From: Oncomelania hupensis
Taxonomy: Eukaryota > Mollusca > Gastropoda > Littorinimorpha > Pomatiopsidae
Reading direction: 5' to 3'
DNA: 64,000 nt
NCBI GenBank assembly: GCA_036898135.1
Contig: CM072511.1
Location: forward strand, 160,079,152 to 160,143,151
Below are positions 13,401-26,800 of this stretch, piece by piece. The position numbers and the translations under genes were made by a program. The notes under the pieces are model-generated. The model did not search any database. It was not told the DNA's origin and saw only the letters and a list, made by a program, of their open reading frames with translations. Every line of letters begins with the position of its first letter. Within the stretch, counting starts at the first letter, position 1.

Positions 13401-14757
13401 TTTTTAAAACACCATCTAGTTAGAGAAATCCGTCCTGGGGCAACCATGATTTCATTTGCAAAGCGACCCACATTTTCTTCTCTCGTGAATGTGGTCCTGA
13501 TTCGGCCTATTGTCTGGACCCAATAAACATTGAATATTTATCTATCTTATCTTGTGAATGACTGGCATACTGTACAATGCCTAAACAGCTTTCTCTTCAT
13601 TGTGTTTTAGTGATTGTTCTTATATAGCGCTTTTCCAGCTCAAGAGCTGCTCAAGGTGCTGGTTGATACAGGACCTAACTCCAGCCACTCCAGGCGCCCA
13701 CAACCTTAGGCTATCCTCCTCAAAAACGCTTTTTTATTAAATCCACCACTCAATCTCTTTTCCGTATCATCCCAACATGTTATCAAATGTTAAAACATGC
13801 AGAATCTTTGTGCATGCAACATGCCTAATGGTGAGTGAGTGGGTTAGTTATCCACTGCTTACAGGGTCCAGCGGACTGCAAATAGCGAATTAGGACCACA
13901 AAATCAGGACCACAACTTGGTCAAAAGAGGACTCACTCCTAATCCGTATAAAAGATCTGCTGAAACAACCCTAATGGTAACACTGAAGGCACTCCACCAG
14001 CCGGTCACTTTACAATAAAGGCATCTCCCGCAAGGGGCGATGAGGCTATACTCTAATTTATCAAACCACCGTTTAAAAAATATATATATATATATATTCT
14101 TAAATATCAATAAAACACATACATATAAAATGCATACATTGCTATATAATATCATAGGAAACCCTAGCCTACATTGTTAAATAATATCATAGGAAACCCT
14201 GGCAGAAAGCGTCCAATATTCCCAAGCTGACCCAACAGACCTCATACACAAATGAGGAGTTTTGGAAGAATTTTCAAGAAAAAAGGTAGGCGACTGACCT
14301 AATAAGAAGATAATATAGTAGATTGATAGAACAGAGTAGGAATGAGAAAGAACAAAGGATAAAGACAGCGACAGTGAGAATTTAAAGCACTAAATTTCCA
14401 GAAAGTGGGGATACTATTTATACAGAAACTCCCGGCATTCACACAGGGGGCTAATGGCGAGTGGCCACACTGAACCTGGACATAACAGGAAGAAATATCA
14501 AAGCAAGCTTGACGTACGTGTCCTCAGGGTTTTCTACGTTGGCATAGAAGATGCCAGGCACGGATCCGTCCGGTGTTCCAGCCAGGTAAACGCCACCAGG
14601 CCCATCATATGGCATCTCTTGCACACTGGAAACATTCAACCAAATTTCTTAGGACCTTGGAGAGTTGCTACACCACCACAACACAGGGCAGCTAGCAAAT
14701 CAAGATCAGTGTCACCCACGCTGTGCTGAATATGAACACATTTCAACCAAACATATT

Positions 14758-14843
<86 letters not shown>

Positions 14844-17800
14844 CACACACACATATACATAGCGTAATCTGGAGTAGCATTGGCTAGCCAACGGTAATTT
14901 CTCTACACCAGTGTATAAAGTGTTAATTTTTGTAGCTGGAATTTAATGACAACAAAAAAATAAATAAAAACAAATAACTAGGCCTCAAAAACCAAAAGTA
15001 AGGAGGTTAGGCTAAAAGTATTTTTACAACGTCTAAAACAAACTTGCAAAGTGACATTTTTGTAGAAAAAAAAGCGGCAAGATGATGAAGATCTAAACCT
15101 AATTTTAACTAGAAATCGTTTTTTAAAAATCAACAAAGTATTTAAAATAAATTTTTAGCAGATGTATTTTGAGTTTTAACAAGGGTGAGGGAAAGAGGTG
15201 GAAGGCGACACGTAAGTGTATGTGAATAAACAAAATAATAAAGAAACAAAAATTCTTTTTTTCAAAAGAAGAACGAATCGGGCAAGCCAATGTTTCATTT
15301 ATTTCATTTATTTAAGGCAGGAAAAGGGTTATTTAGTAAATTTATACAGTTTAGGGAAGTGCATGCACCAATAATGTTACTAATATTAAAACCAATTTTG
15401 CTGTTCGATAAATGTATGTTAGATTGAGTAGTAATTATATTTTCTGCAACTGAATTATATTAGAAGCACTTATGTTTTGTATCTTCAGTAACCAAAAAAG
15501 GGGCAAATATTTAATACACCTTCAACCTTGTATAACAATGTCAATTCCACTGACGAAAACAATTTCATATCAACGACATACAAATATTAAATTTTGTTTT
15601 AAACAATACCATTCCCATTATGAAAAAAAAAGAGTTTGTGGTGCATACATGCTCAAATTGCTGAGAGCAAGGAGTCAAACAAATCATAACAAAACATTTC
15701 TTATATATTCCAATTTACTTACTGAATAGCTTTATGAAAAGGAATAACAGTACAAGAAAAACACACACACCCATAGTATGTTTGCATCATTGCTTCAATT
15801 GCAAATATACTGCTGTTGCTGTTAAAAACACACAAAAACCATTAAAATCAAATAATCCCACAACCCTCCCCCAAACTCAACATTTTTTATTTGTTATATG
15901 TACATACAGTCCAGATCGGATATAGTATTCCTTTTTTTTATGCCGCATATATTGACCAAACTTCACCTGGGATCCATTTGTTCTTTGCCACTTTAAATTC
16001 ACCAAATACAAATCAGCTGTATTCAAAGATTGGGTGTATTCAAATTGTAAATTCACCAAATACAAATCAGCTGTATTGAAAGATTGGGTGTATTCAAATT
16101 GTAAATTCACCAAATACAAATCAGCTGTATTGAAAGATTGGGTGTATTCAAACTACGACATCAGCACTTGAACATCAATATATCCCATCTGTACTGTCTG
16201 TCAATGTCTACACCTTCTCCCACTCCCCTTCCCTTCCCCCTCCATCTTCCTCTCCCCCTCCCTTTCCACCCAGGACAGATTACTCCGCTCACGGAATTTC
16301 ATACCATGAAATTTCGACTCCCGTCCGATCCTATAATGTTGTGCCGTTCTCTGCCTGTCAGTTTTGTCCCTTGCAATTCTCATTTTAAGGTAGATCTAAT
16401 CTTTTCACTGGCCAGCCCAAAAGGATGGCCCATCCAACCCAGTACACGCCTCCAAAATGGAAACACTTATGACAGTGCAGGCTTGCTCGCAAATCTGTCA
16501 TTTTAACTTCACACCTGTTCTGTGACAACTGATTTTCAGTAAATTCTTTCAACGCTGCTACTCTAATCCTCTGCAAGCTAGCATGTCTTGTGATGCCATC
16601 ACATGTGGAAGTGCATCATTGAGGTCATTGTCCTCCGCATTTTTCTATAATCCTGTAAATTGCGTCGTTGCTTTGTGAACACGTCAGCGGACAAAATGGA
16701 GATTGGGTATAGAAATAAAATGCTTTAAGCCGAGATTCCATTCCTCCACGCAATAATTTTTGTCACAAGCATTCACTCGTGTCGGCATTTCCGGATTACT
16801 CAAATATGTCTAGCCCGATACAGTTTTAATAATCTTCAATTTAGCGCAAGATTAGCAACCGCAAAGCCAGGTGGTTCAGCTGTAAGGATTGATTGATTGA
16901 TTGATTGTTGCTTTAGGTCCAGCGGACTCTTCCGAGCCAAATCAGGACCAGGGCTGTAAGGATGGTCATGAACCCAAGTATTAGGCCTATTCTGATATTG
17001 ACAGAAATAAAGGGGCAAGCTGACTCGGCAGAGAACTGGGAGCTGTGGGGAATCCCTATTCCCTCTCCTTCCTCAATCTTTCTTTCTCCCTCTCCTTCCT
17101 CCCCCTCCCGCCTCCTTTGGCAGGTTAAAATTGTGGGCTTATTGTTCCCTCCTCCTCTGCCAAGCAACAGTGGGCCGTTACCTAATGCTGCTTGTTTGAC
17201 AGAAGGGTAGGGAAGTGAAAATACAAAAAAAGCTAGCCTCATAAACTGAGACACAATGAAGGCGTTCATCATGTGCAGCCTATGGGTGCCACTAACCTTT
17301 GGCAGTTGAAGGTCGTCAGTGTGGACCGACCACCTCAACAGCTGACACCTCAGCGCTGAAAGAAAATGTAAACCACCGCCCGCTTAGTCTTTCAGTCCGA
17401 CACTTGCCCCTACCTGTCTTTTCTGTTCTCTCCGGCTTTCATCTTTAAGTTTAAAGCCACTTTAACAATACTGAGGAAGAGAACAAACCGATGTGATGCA
17501 ATTTCCATAAGACCTTTTTACTTTGGGATTGTACACACTAGCTGCAGGCCTGTTTACCTTCCTTAACAGAAGATTGTCACACTAATATTCAACATTGTAT
17601 TCCGCCTTTCCGCTTTCAACAAATATTCTTAAATTTTTCGTTCCATATGATCTTCCACTCTTTTTTTAAGTTATTTTTTTCCCTTTGTAACTATGGATCC
17701 CCCCCAAAAATGGCTTTGCCGTCTCACATATTCAGTACAAGATAACTTGCGCAGTTAAAGAAGACAGACCCTGTCTTTGTTGTCTCCACAATGACTAGCA

Positions 17801-20800
17801 AACAGCATGCACCCCCTAACTATTGCAAATTGTTTTAACAGCTCTAACAATGTTCTATGTCTGACAATCCTAACATTTGTCATTGTGAAATGGTCGGGTC
17901 TATAGCCACTCATACATACAAAAGAAACTTTGGTAGTTACTGTATTTTAGGGACTAAAAAGGTGATACCCCCCTCCCGAACCCCCCAAGAATTTCGCAAA
18001 CAATTTAATTTCATCCTAATAGAAGACGCACAAGAAAATAAACATAAGACACCCAGGAAAATAAACATAAGACGCCCATGAAAATAAACATAAGACACAC
18101 AACAAAATAAACATAAGACGCCCAGGAAAATAAACATAAGACACACAAGAAAATAAACATAAGAAACACAAGAAAATAAACATAAGACGCCCAGGAAAAT
18201 AAACATAAGATACACAAGAAAAGAAACAAGACAGAAAATAACAAACATATCACAAGACCCACAAGAAAATGACGCACATAACAAGATGTACAAGCACATA
18301 AGATGTACAAGTACATGGTCTGGGTGGAAGGATCACAGCCTATCCTCGTTCCCTCAAAATGCAAGTCGTTTGTGTTGAAGCTAGTGCAGGACCGTGAATT
18401 CCTTTGTCAGTGGTTTTACCTGCCATGTATCTTCACTTGGCTTGGCAAAGTATTATAAGAAGCGTTGGTCAAATGAAAATGGTATCGCTTGTAAAGAACA
18501 GGTCCAAGTCAATGGTGCACGGTCTTTCCTAGAACTACACTAGCAGATGATTTAGACTTTAGACAGTTTTGGGGGAGGCTAGGCTAGCACGTTGTGCGTG
18601 TGGCACTTGCGGCAAGCATCCTGCAGTTCACTGAAGAGGCAGTTAAAATGCTGTACCAACAAAACTGTATCAACATTCTGCTGTTGCACCAAGTTCTTTG
18701 TTAGGAAGCTTACAATTAAAACCTACACCTGTAACAAACAACTGCAAACAGAACCAAATACATGTAACTCTAAAATAAAAACTCCCACTACTAAGCACAT
18801 GCAACAAATTCTGGCTTAGAACAAAATATACAAATTTTCAGGTTAAATTCATCTGAAAGTCAAGTTTTTTAAAAATGCCGAAGGAGACAAAGGTTCTCTA
18901 CCAATGTGTTTCACTAAAAAACTTCGTCGGGAATTGCAAGCCAATGAAAATGAGCAAGTTTGAAAAAGCACAGAACGGAAAATTTGTTGCTAGACAAACC
19001 TGCTAAGATATACAGTAGTACCTGCATGTAGCATACCCTGGAAATAAAGGCCACCTGCACGATATGACCCCATGCGTTCCTGTGATATAGTATTAATTCG
19101 TAGTTATAATTAAAGTACAATTAAAGTATAATTACTAGTGATGTATGTAGGATAGACTTCCCTTGTTACACATTCAATGCGTTGTTTTTAGGATTCTTTT
19201 TAGTTAGCGTGTGGGTATAACTTTGCAGGTGATGACATGATGTCTATATGTGAGGTGAATCTGCTATTTTGCATGGTTTTTGATTAACTGATTTTACAGA
19301 CACGCAGTCAAACTTGTAAATTTCTCTTTTAGAGAGGAATAAAGACATAATGTAATGTAATAGGAGGCACTGTGGTCTAATGGTAGAGCTTCGGCTTGCG
19401 GATCGGAAGGTCCCGGGTTCGAGCCCTGGCCGGGCCATTGTGTTGTGTCCCTGGGAAAGACACTTTACTCCTGTTTTCCTACTCCTTCGGATGAGAGTAT
19501 AAACCGAGGTCTAGTCTGTGTCGCATACATTCCATCATAACGGACTTTAAAGATCCTGACGCTCATGTCCTAGACGGGTGAGTGCCGGTGACAAGAAAAC
19601 ACCCAGCATGCACCTAGGTCCTTCTCCCCCATCCCTGGCTGCCCAGGATTGTGCTCAGTTGTCCGGGCGTCAGACCATGCGCCCAAAGGCTGCGGGTTGG
19701 CGTCTCGGTCGGCTTGAGTTAGATCCTGTATCGGCCAGCGCCTTGAGCAGCTCTTGAGCTGGAAAAAGCGCTATATAAGAACGATTAAATAAAAAAAAAA
19801 AAATGTTTTTGATGGTACTTTCACCTTGACTGTCCGTTTGCTTCGAATGCAAGGCGTTTCACTCAGCTGGTCATGCAGTCTGGATTTTCCCAGATGGTGG
19901 CTGGGCCTACACATGAGGCAGGCCATACTTTGGACATTGTTTTGACTCACCCTGTTTGTCTTGTTAGATCTGTTATTGCCGATAATTTGCACATGTCAGA
20001 TCATTATTGTGTCATGATTCAGACTGATTTCTCGAGGCCTCATGCGGAGAGAGTTATTGTCAAAAGAAGAAATATGAAGGCCATTGATCGGTCGCAGTTT
20101 CAGCGCGATCTTGAAGAATTGCCCCTATTGCTTGTCCTCCCGCTGACGTGGACAGCCTTGTAAATCTTTACAATACTGTCCTGCGTGAGCTGTTGGACAG
20201 ACACGCTCCTGAAAAAGCGTGGTCAGTCCCGAATTGTCCCCATAGCCCCTGGTTCAGTCAGGACATACTCTCTGTTCAGCGAGCCAGAAGGTGCGCTGAA
20301 AGAAATATGCGTAAGACAGATCTGACTGTGGATGTAGAGAGTTATAAGCGGGCTGGGTTGAGGGTTACCAGGGTTATACAAAATGTCAAGGCTGCATATT
20401 TCCAGTCCCAGCTAGAAAATGCTACATCTGACCCTAGAAAGATGTTTTCTCTCATTCAGTCTCTGCTTAACAGGCCAGACTGCTCAGACGCTCTGCCTGA
20501 CATAGACAACCAGACGATTGCAAATTCAATTTCTCAGTATTTTTAGGATAAAATCACCAAAATCAGACTTGGGTTTTCTGAAGACCTATCTGATTCAGCT
20601 CAGCATTACCCAGCTTCATGTGCATCCGCTGTCAGTCTTTGAGCCTCTGAACCTTGAACATGTTAAAAAACTTGTTGATAGAGCTAAACCCACAACTTCA
20701 GTTTTAGATCCTGTACCCACTAGGTTTGTCTTGGAGTTTCTTGAGACTTTACTGCCGGTCTTTCAGAAGATCATAAATTCAAGTATGCGCTCTGGCACTG

Positions 20801-23800
20801 TTCCACGTGGGTTCAAATCTGCTGCCGTAATTCCTCTTTTAAAGAAGTCGAGTTTGGATTGAGAGGTCCCGGGTAACTATCGCCCAATATCCAACTTGCC
20901 CTTTGCATCTTCTTAAACGAGCTGTTGCTGATCAGCTTCGGTCTCATCTAGATGGAAACAGCTTGCATGTCAAGTTTCAGTTGGCATACAGAAGGACATA
21001 GCACTGAGACAGCACTTTTGAGAGTTGTGAGCGATTTCCTGGGGATGGTTGATTGGGGTGGTAACGCACTGCTTGTTCTTCTTGATCTCGGTGCCACATT
21101 CGACACCACAGACCACGCACTCCTCTTGGATAGGCTCCATTCTGAGATTGGTGTTTGCAGCACTGTACTGGAATGGTTTTTCTCCTATCTGTCAGACAGA
21201 TATCAATGTGTCCATGTCAAGGGGTACACTTCCCCTGAAACTCTTCTTTCCTGTGGAGTTCCACAGGGTTCTGTCCTTGGACCCCTTCTGTTCTCTCTGT
21301 ATGTTCGCCAGTTGTCTAACCTCATAAGCAGTTTCTCCACTGATCATCACTTCTTCGCTGATGATTCGGAACTATATTCCAAAATTCCAGTTGATTGTGA
21401 TGCTGCTGTTGCAGCCGTCAGAAATGTTAAGCAGGGCTGTCTTGAGATCCAGAGGTGGATGAATGCGAACCAGTTGAAACTAAATGAACAGAAGACAGAA
21501 GCTTTGCTATGTGGGCCGCGAAGTAGAAGACAGTCTTGTCCCTTCCAGTCCCTGCAGGTCGGTGATGCCGACATTCAGTTCTCCCCTTTTGTAAAGACTC
21601 TTGGCTTTGTGCTTGTCTGTGACCTTTAACTTGAACACCATGTTTCGGCAGTAGTGAGATCCTGTTTCTTTCATTTAAGAACTCTTGGTAAAATCCGTTC
21701 TTCCCCGACTCGTAGTGCAGCAAACACTGTTGCTGTCTCTTTGGTCTTGTCAAGACTAGACTATTGTAACAACCTTCTTGCCAATCTGCCTCAAACACAG
21801 ATCAAACGCCTCCAATCTGCGCAAAATTCTGCAGCTCCATTGGTCACAAAAAGTCGTAAATCAGTCCACATCACCCCCATTCTTGAGCAACTCCATTGGA
21901 TTCCTGTCCACAAACGCATTATACACAAACTGCTTTCAGTTGCCTATCGTAAAGTTAAAGAGCACACTCCTGAATACCTGTTTGAACTTCTGAATGTGTA
22001 CGAACCATCTTGCAGCCTCCGCTCAGCTTCCAAATCTTTATTCGTTGTTCCTGGGCACAAGCAGTGTAGGACTAAGAGCTATGGCCCGAGGTCTTTCAGA
22101 TACACTGGACCGGTCTGGTGGAATGCTCTTCCAGAAGGCATAAAGAGAGCAGACTCTGTCGATGCATTTCGCAGAAACTTGAAAACACATTTCTCCTCTT
22201 CTTGCTAATCTGGATGTATAATCTATCTGATCTCATCCCAATTTCATAAGACACTGCAAGAAAGGATTGCATAAATGTTATTTGTCTGGTCTGCCTGCTA
22301 GAATGTGTTGAGCGATAGTGAAGAAGTTAAAATGTTAAGTTATGATCTATGTACCCTTCCCGCCACTGTGTGTGTGCGTGTGTGCATGTGCGTGTGTGGG
22401 TGTGTGTGTTTATCCACCTCCCTCCCACCAGCGCTGCGATCATGCCCGTCAGCGTGGAGATATTTATGCGCTTTATAAATTATTCATTCATTCATATTGT
22501 ATGGTCAAATACCGATCACTTTTTAACACAAACAGTTCTTAAAATAACGGCCACTTGCCTAATGAAAATTACGGACATCAATTTTAGGCCTCGATCGTAT
22601 TTTTTACCCACTAATAGTGGACATCTTGTGATACCCCATCATTTAATTCAAACATGTTTTTACCCTTGAAGCCTATGCCTAATAACTCTCGCACGCGAGA
22701 GGGAAGATTTCATAGGTCTACTTCCGCTAGACAAAAACGCAACACGTGTGTTCATCCTTAAGAGGAAACACTTCACATTGGAAGAACAGGTTTTCAACCA
22801 CGACAGCTAGCAGCAGAACGCGTTCAGATACTGGCCAAATGGGAGTCCGGTGGAAGACCACTATGAAAACTTTTGTTTCTTTTTCAAAATACATGTACTG
22901 TATTATTATTATTATTACTGATTCAGCTTTATTTAGTTTCAATTCAAAGCAGCCCTGTACAGTAATACATTTGCCCTATATTTTATTATTACATGTAGCT
23001 GTACAATAAAATTAATGTTCTTCCTTTTCATTTAATTTTTTTTTAAAGTACCTTATGAATGCAAATAAGGGACACTTTTGAGCTTCCCAAAGGGTGTCCG
23101 CTATTTGCAGGTACTATTGTATACCAGTTTTTCCATGCATAATGTACATGTTTATAATTTAGCTGCTTGCATTAACCCTTACCCTGGTATGATAACCTAA
23201 CATTCATTAATAAATTAAATGGTTTGGCTGTTCAAATATTTGGAAACGCAACATAACGGTTCTTAAAAAGTTAAAATTTATGTTCAGGTTCATCTTTGTC
23301 AAAAAAGAAGCGGTTCGTTTCAAATATGGTAAAAGGGGGATAACTGATATCAAAAACCTCTGTATTTTGTACCGTTAGATCTTCTGTAAATATCACGGAT
23401 GTGGTTAAACAGGTCTGTAGCTGACGTGTGGAGATGGGGAGAAAGGAAAAAGGTCTACATGAGTGTCCCAAAAATATATATATATATTTCGCATAAATAT
23501 GTCTACCGGTGTGTTATTTATTCCTACAATCAACAAACACCTCTGTTAATCTCCTGCCTACTTTGTAACACTTCACACACCCATTCTGCACCACAGGGAC
23601 CTGATTTTACCCGTTTAGACAAAGGTGCTAGTTGGTTGGTTGCAACAAAAACAAAAAATAATTTTTAAAAACACAATCAAACACAACAAGCAAAGTTATG
23701 CAAAGAATTGTTTAAAATAAAAAGGAGTCCCCCCAAAAAACACAAGTCAACTCGGCAAATAAGGGCATACTGATAGTCAAATGGTAAAGTTATAAAATGA

Positions 23801-26800
23801 CTTCTTCTATTAACCATTACAGTTGTGCAGTAGTTTAAAACAAAACTTATGCTTGGCAATACTGCTTCAACAAAATAAAGAGTTTAGTCCTTTATTCTTT
23901 AAAGCCCTTTTTGCCTCTGTTGAAATAATACATCATCTAAAGAAAGAAAACGGCGGGGAGAAAATGGACACCTACTCCAAAGGCAGGTTGGGGATGTCCT
24001 TGAACAGATTGTGAATTTTGGGGTAGATGCGCTCGTAGATGATCTCCTCGTACATCTCCAGCAAATCATCCTGCAAACCACCAAGGCACAAAACGTGTAC
24101 ATTACTGGCACCAAGTATATCTTCTCCTCCAAAGAGGATCCTCATCCACCAACTCTGGTAAGCTTCTTTCATAATAGTAATAATAATAATACTGGATGCT
24201 GTATACGAGCTTTTCCCCAAATCAACCATCAGGCTCAAAGCGTGGCGGTCTTTACCAACAACATACAAGCTCACCACATGTTTTCACCCACTTTGACACA
24301 CACAACCCACACATCTAGCACTTACACATGTGGTGTAAAGGCAGAAAGATCGCTATTAGAAGACGGAGAGGAAATCCAATTTTTATTTTTGAAATATTAG
24401 ATTGACTGCATCCAATATCATTATTGAAGAGAAGGCAGAAGCCAGAGTACCCGGAAAAAAACCTAGCTGACCTCAATGGCCTCGTATCTTAATCACACAA
24501 GTGCGGGAATCGAACCAGCAGCCTTCGGCATAGGAAACCGGCGATTTACCCAGTGCGCCTCAACCTATCATACCTCTCTCCTAACAAACCTGTGTCTTCA
24601 AAGCACATAACAACAACCAGAAGTGAAAGATTAAGAGAAAAAAAAGAGTGTTGATCTGGAGGAAGGGGTGAAGATCAAGGTGGAGGTTGAGGCTGGGAAT
24701 TGAAGGAATGATGGAAAAGAGAACCACAGGAAATGGGATGGCTAAGACCCTTCCCCCCGCCCCTCCTACCCCCTTATTCCTTCTGCCCTTTCCTTCCACC
24801 CTTTCATATCCAATTCACCTTAAGCGTTAAACTAGAAGGGCAAAGCCCATATGACTTACATACTCCTTATGTAGCTCCTAATTTTTTAAGTAAATCAAAA
24901 AACTGTGACATTGAAATGCTAATACCGACTTTCATCCTTTTATGCTCATGACCTTGACATCCGGCTTCAAATTCACTCACGTACGATCAAAGTGCACCAC
25001 TTTCTTCTCTCCTGTCCACTATTTAGTAATGCAAGATCACAGACAATACATACTCTGAATCTTGAATCTCAAGACGTTATAATATTACTTCATGGCAACG
25101 AATGCTTATCCGTGCAGGAGAAATTAACAGTAACTAGTTAACTTGCCTTTTTGTCTGCTATATTAAAGATATTTTTGTTGTTTTTTCTTCCGTGGTACCT
25201 ACCTACCTTCCGCTAACTCCTTGCTGCAGCGGTGTTCCTAGTGCATCTCTCGCTATTATTTTTTATTATTTCATTATCTTTTCCTATTTGTTTCTGTATT
25301 TATTTGTCATTATATTTGTGTATATCTTTTGCAGTTCATTTGTATGATTGTTTATGATTATGCTTTCCTTATCATTGTTATTGTGTTGATGGCAATGTAT
25401 TTGTATCTCAATGATGTAATTATTCCGCCTAAACTGACACAGATTATTGTAACTCGTCCAGGTATGCACTCACTTAAGCTTTGCTTTTTGTGTATTCCTG
25501 TTTCTGTATTTTTTATGTATTTGTCATATCAGAAATTCACTGAATAAACCATTGTTTAAACCAAAGTACACCAAAAGTTGCATTATGTCAAATAATTGTG
25601 ACTTTGTGTCGACTGTAACGGATGTAATTTGATGGGTGCCTGTTTATAATAACTTGAGTGCAAAATGTATCAGACACCTAACTCAAAACAAAGTGTGCAA
25701 TTAAGATTCTCTGTTAACTGGCACACCCACACATTCACAGATTTTCACTAATACAGGCAAACACCAACACAAATATAAATTCCTCGCTCTCAATACTTTA
25801 TATATCTAAACAATAATAATTCACAAAATTCTTTCACACCACGTGTTTCAGGTTACGAGTTTTCGAGTCCGCCATGTGGCAATTTCATATCCCGAGCCAA
25901 ATTAAAAAAAAAAAAGAATTGTTATCTGTGGTACTCTATGTGAAGAAATGGAAACTCCGATGGTATGGCCACGTCACCAGATTCTACACAACCTCACACT
26001 TTGACACATATTCCTGAAGTGAGCTCCAATTGCCCTTACTTTCCAGCTATTCATTATTTCATTGGTTCCTATTTTCAACCAATGAAATTTTAGATATATT
26101 TTTCAAATAAATAATCACATTCTAAAAACAGAAACATTGTTGAAACTAGAAATTCACGTTCTCTACATCGACTTTGACCTTCATGTGACCTCTCATGCTC
26201 ATGTATAATCAAATAACCAAATGTTGCGTACTATGGGTTAATAAAGAGCCATTCTACTGCAGGCATGCTACTCTGAAAATTTTGTTTTCCAGGAAAATTT
26301 TGGAAGGATTAGCAGAGCCCCGAGAGCGAGCCTGCAAAGCAGGCGAGCCCCCTAGCGGGGTCCGGGGGCATGCTCCCCCGGAAATATTTTTTTTTAAAAA
26401 GTTAAAATCTGTGCAATCTGGCACATTCTGAGCACTTTTTGAGAGACGAAAAATCAATCAACAAAGACGAAAAAAACAACAACATTTTAGTTTAAACTAT
26501 ATACAAGAAATGACACTGGTAGGCCTACATGTCTGTTAACATTATTGTATTATAGTCTGTCATTAAGAAATAACATCAGTCCTCAGAAGAGTGAACAAAA
26601 TAAACTAACCTTGAGTTTAAAAGTGTTCTTTTTACAAAGTCATGTTTTCTTCGATTGCTTTTTGTAAAATGGAAGCCAAGTATTCTTCTCCAATTCGATC
26701 TTCTTCTCTCTGTGCCTCTTGGACTTAAGATGGCCTGCCAAGTCAGCTGCTCCAGAACCGCCATAACTTATTTCAGTCCGGCACAGTGTACAGTAAGCTT

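Noticed and set aside
17937..18364. Long minus-strand frames with repeated YVYFLV / LMFIFLGVLC
   Set aside because: They arise from the 23-bp tandem array (three units make 69 bp, so a frame is kept). Not a membrane protein.
19362..19440. Possible tRNA gene
   Set aside because: A and B boxes are present but the acceptor stem does not pair, and a SINE body and A-tail follow. The heads at 57985-58062 and 58170-58255 fail in the same way.
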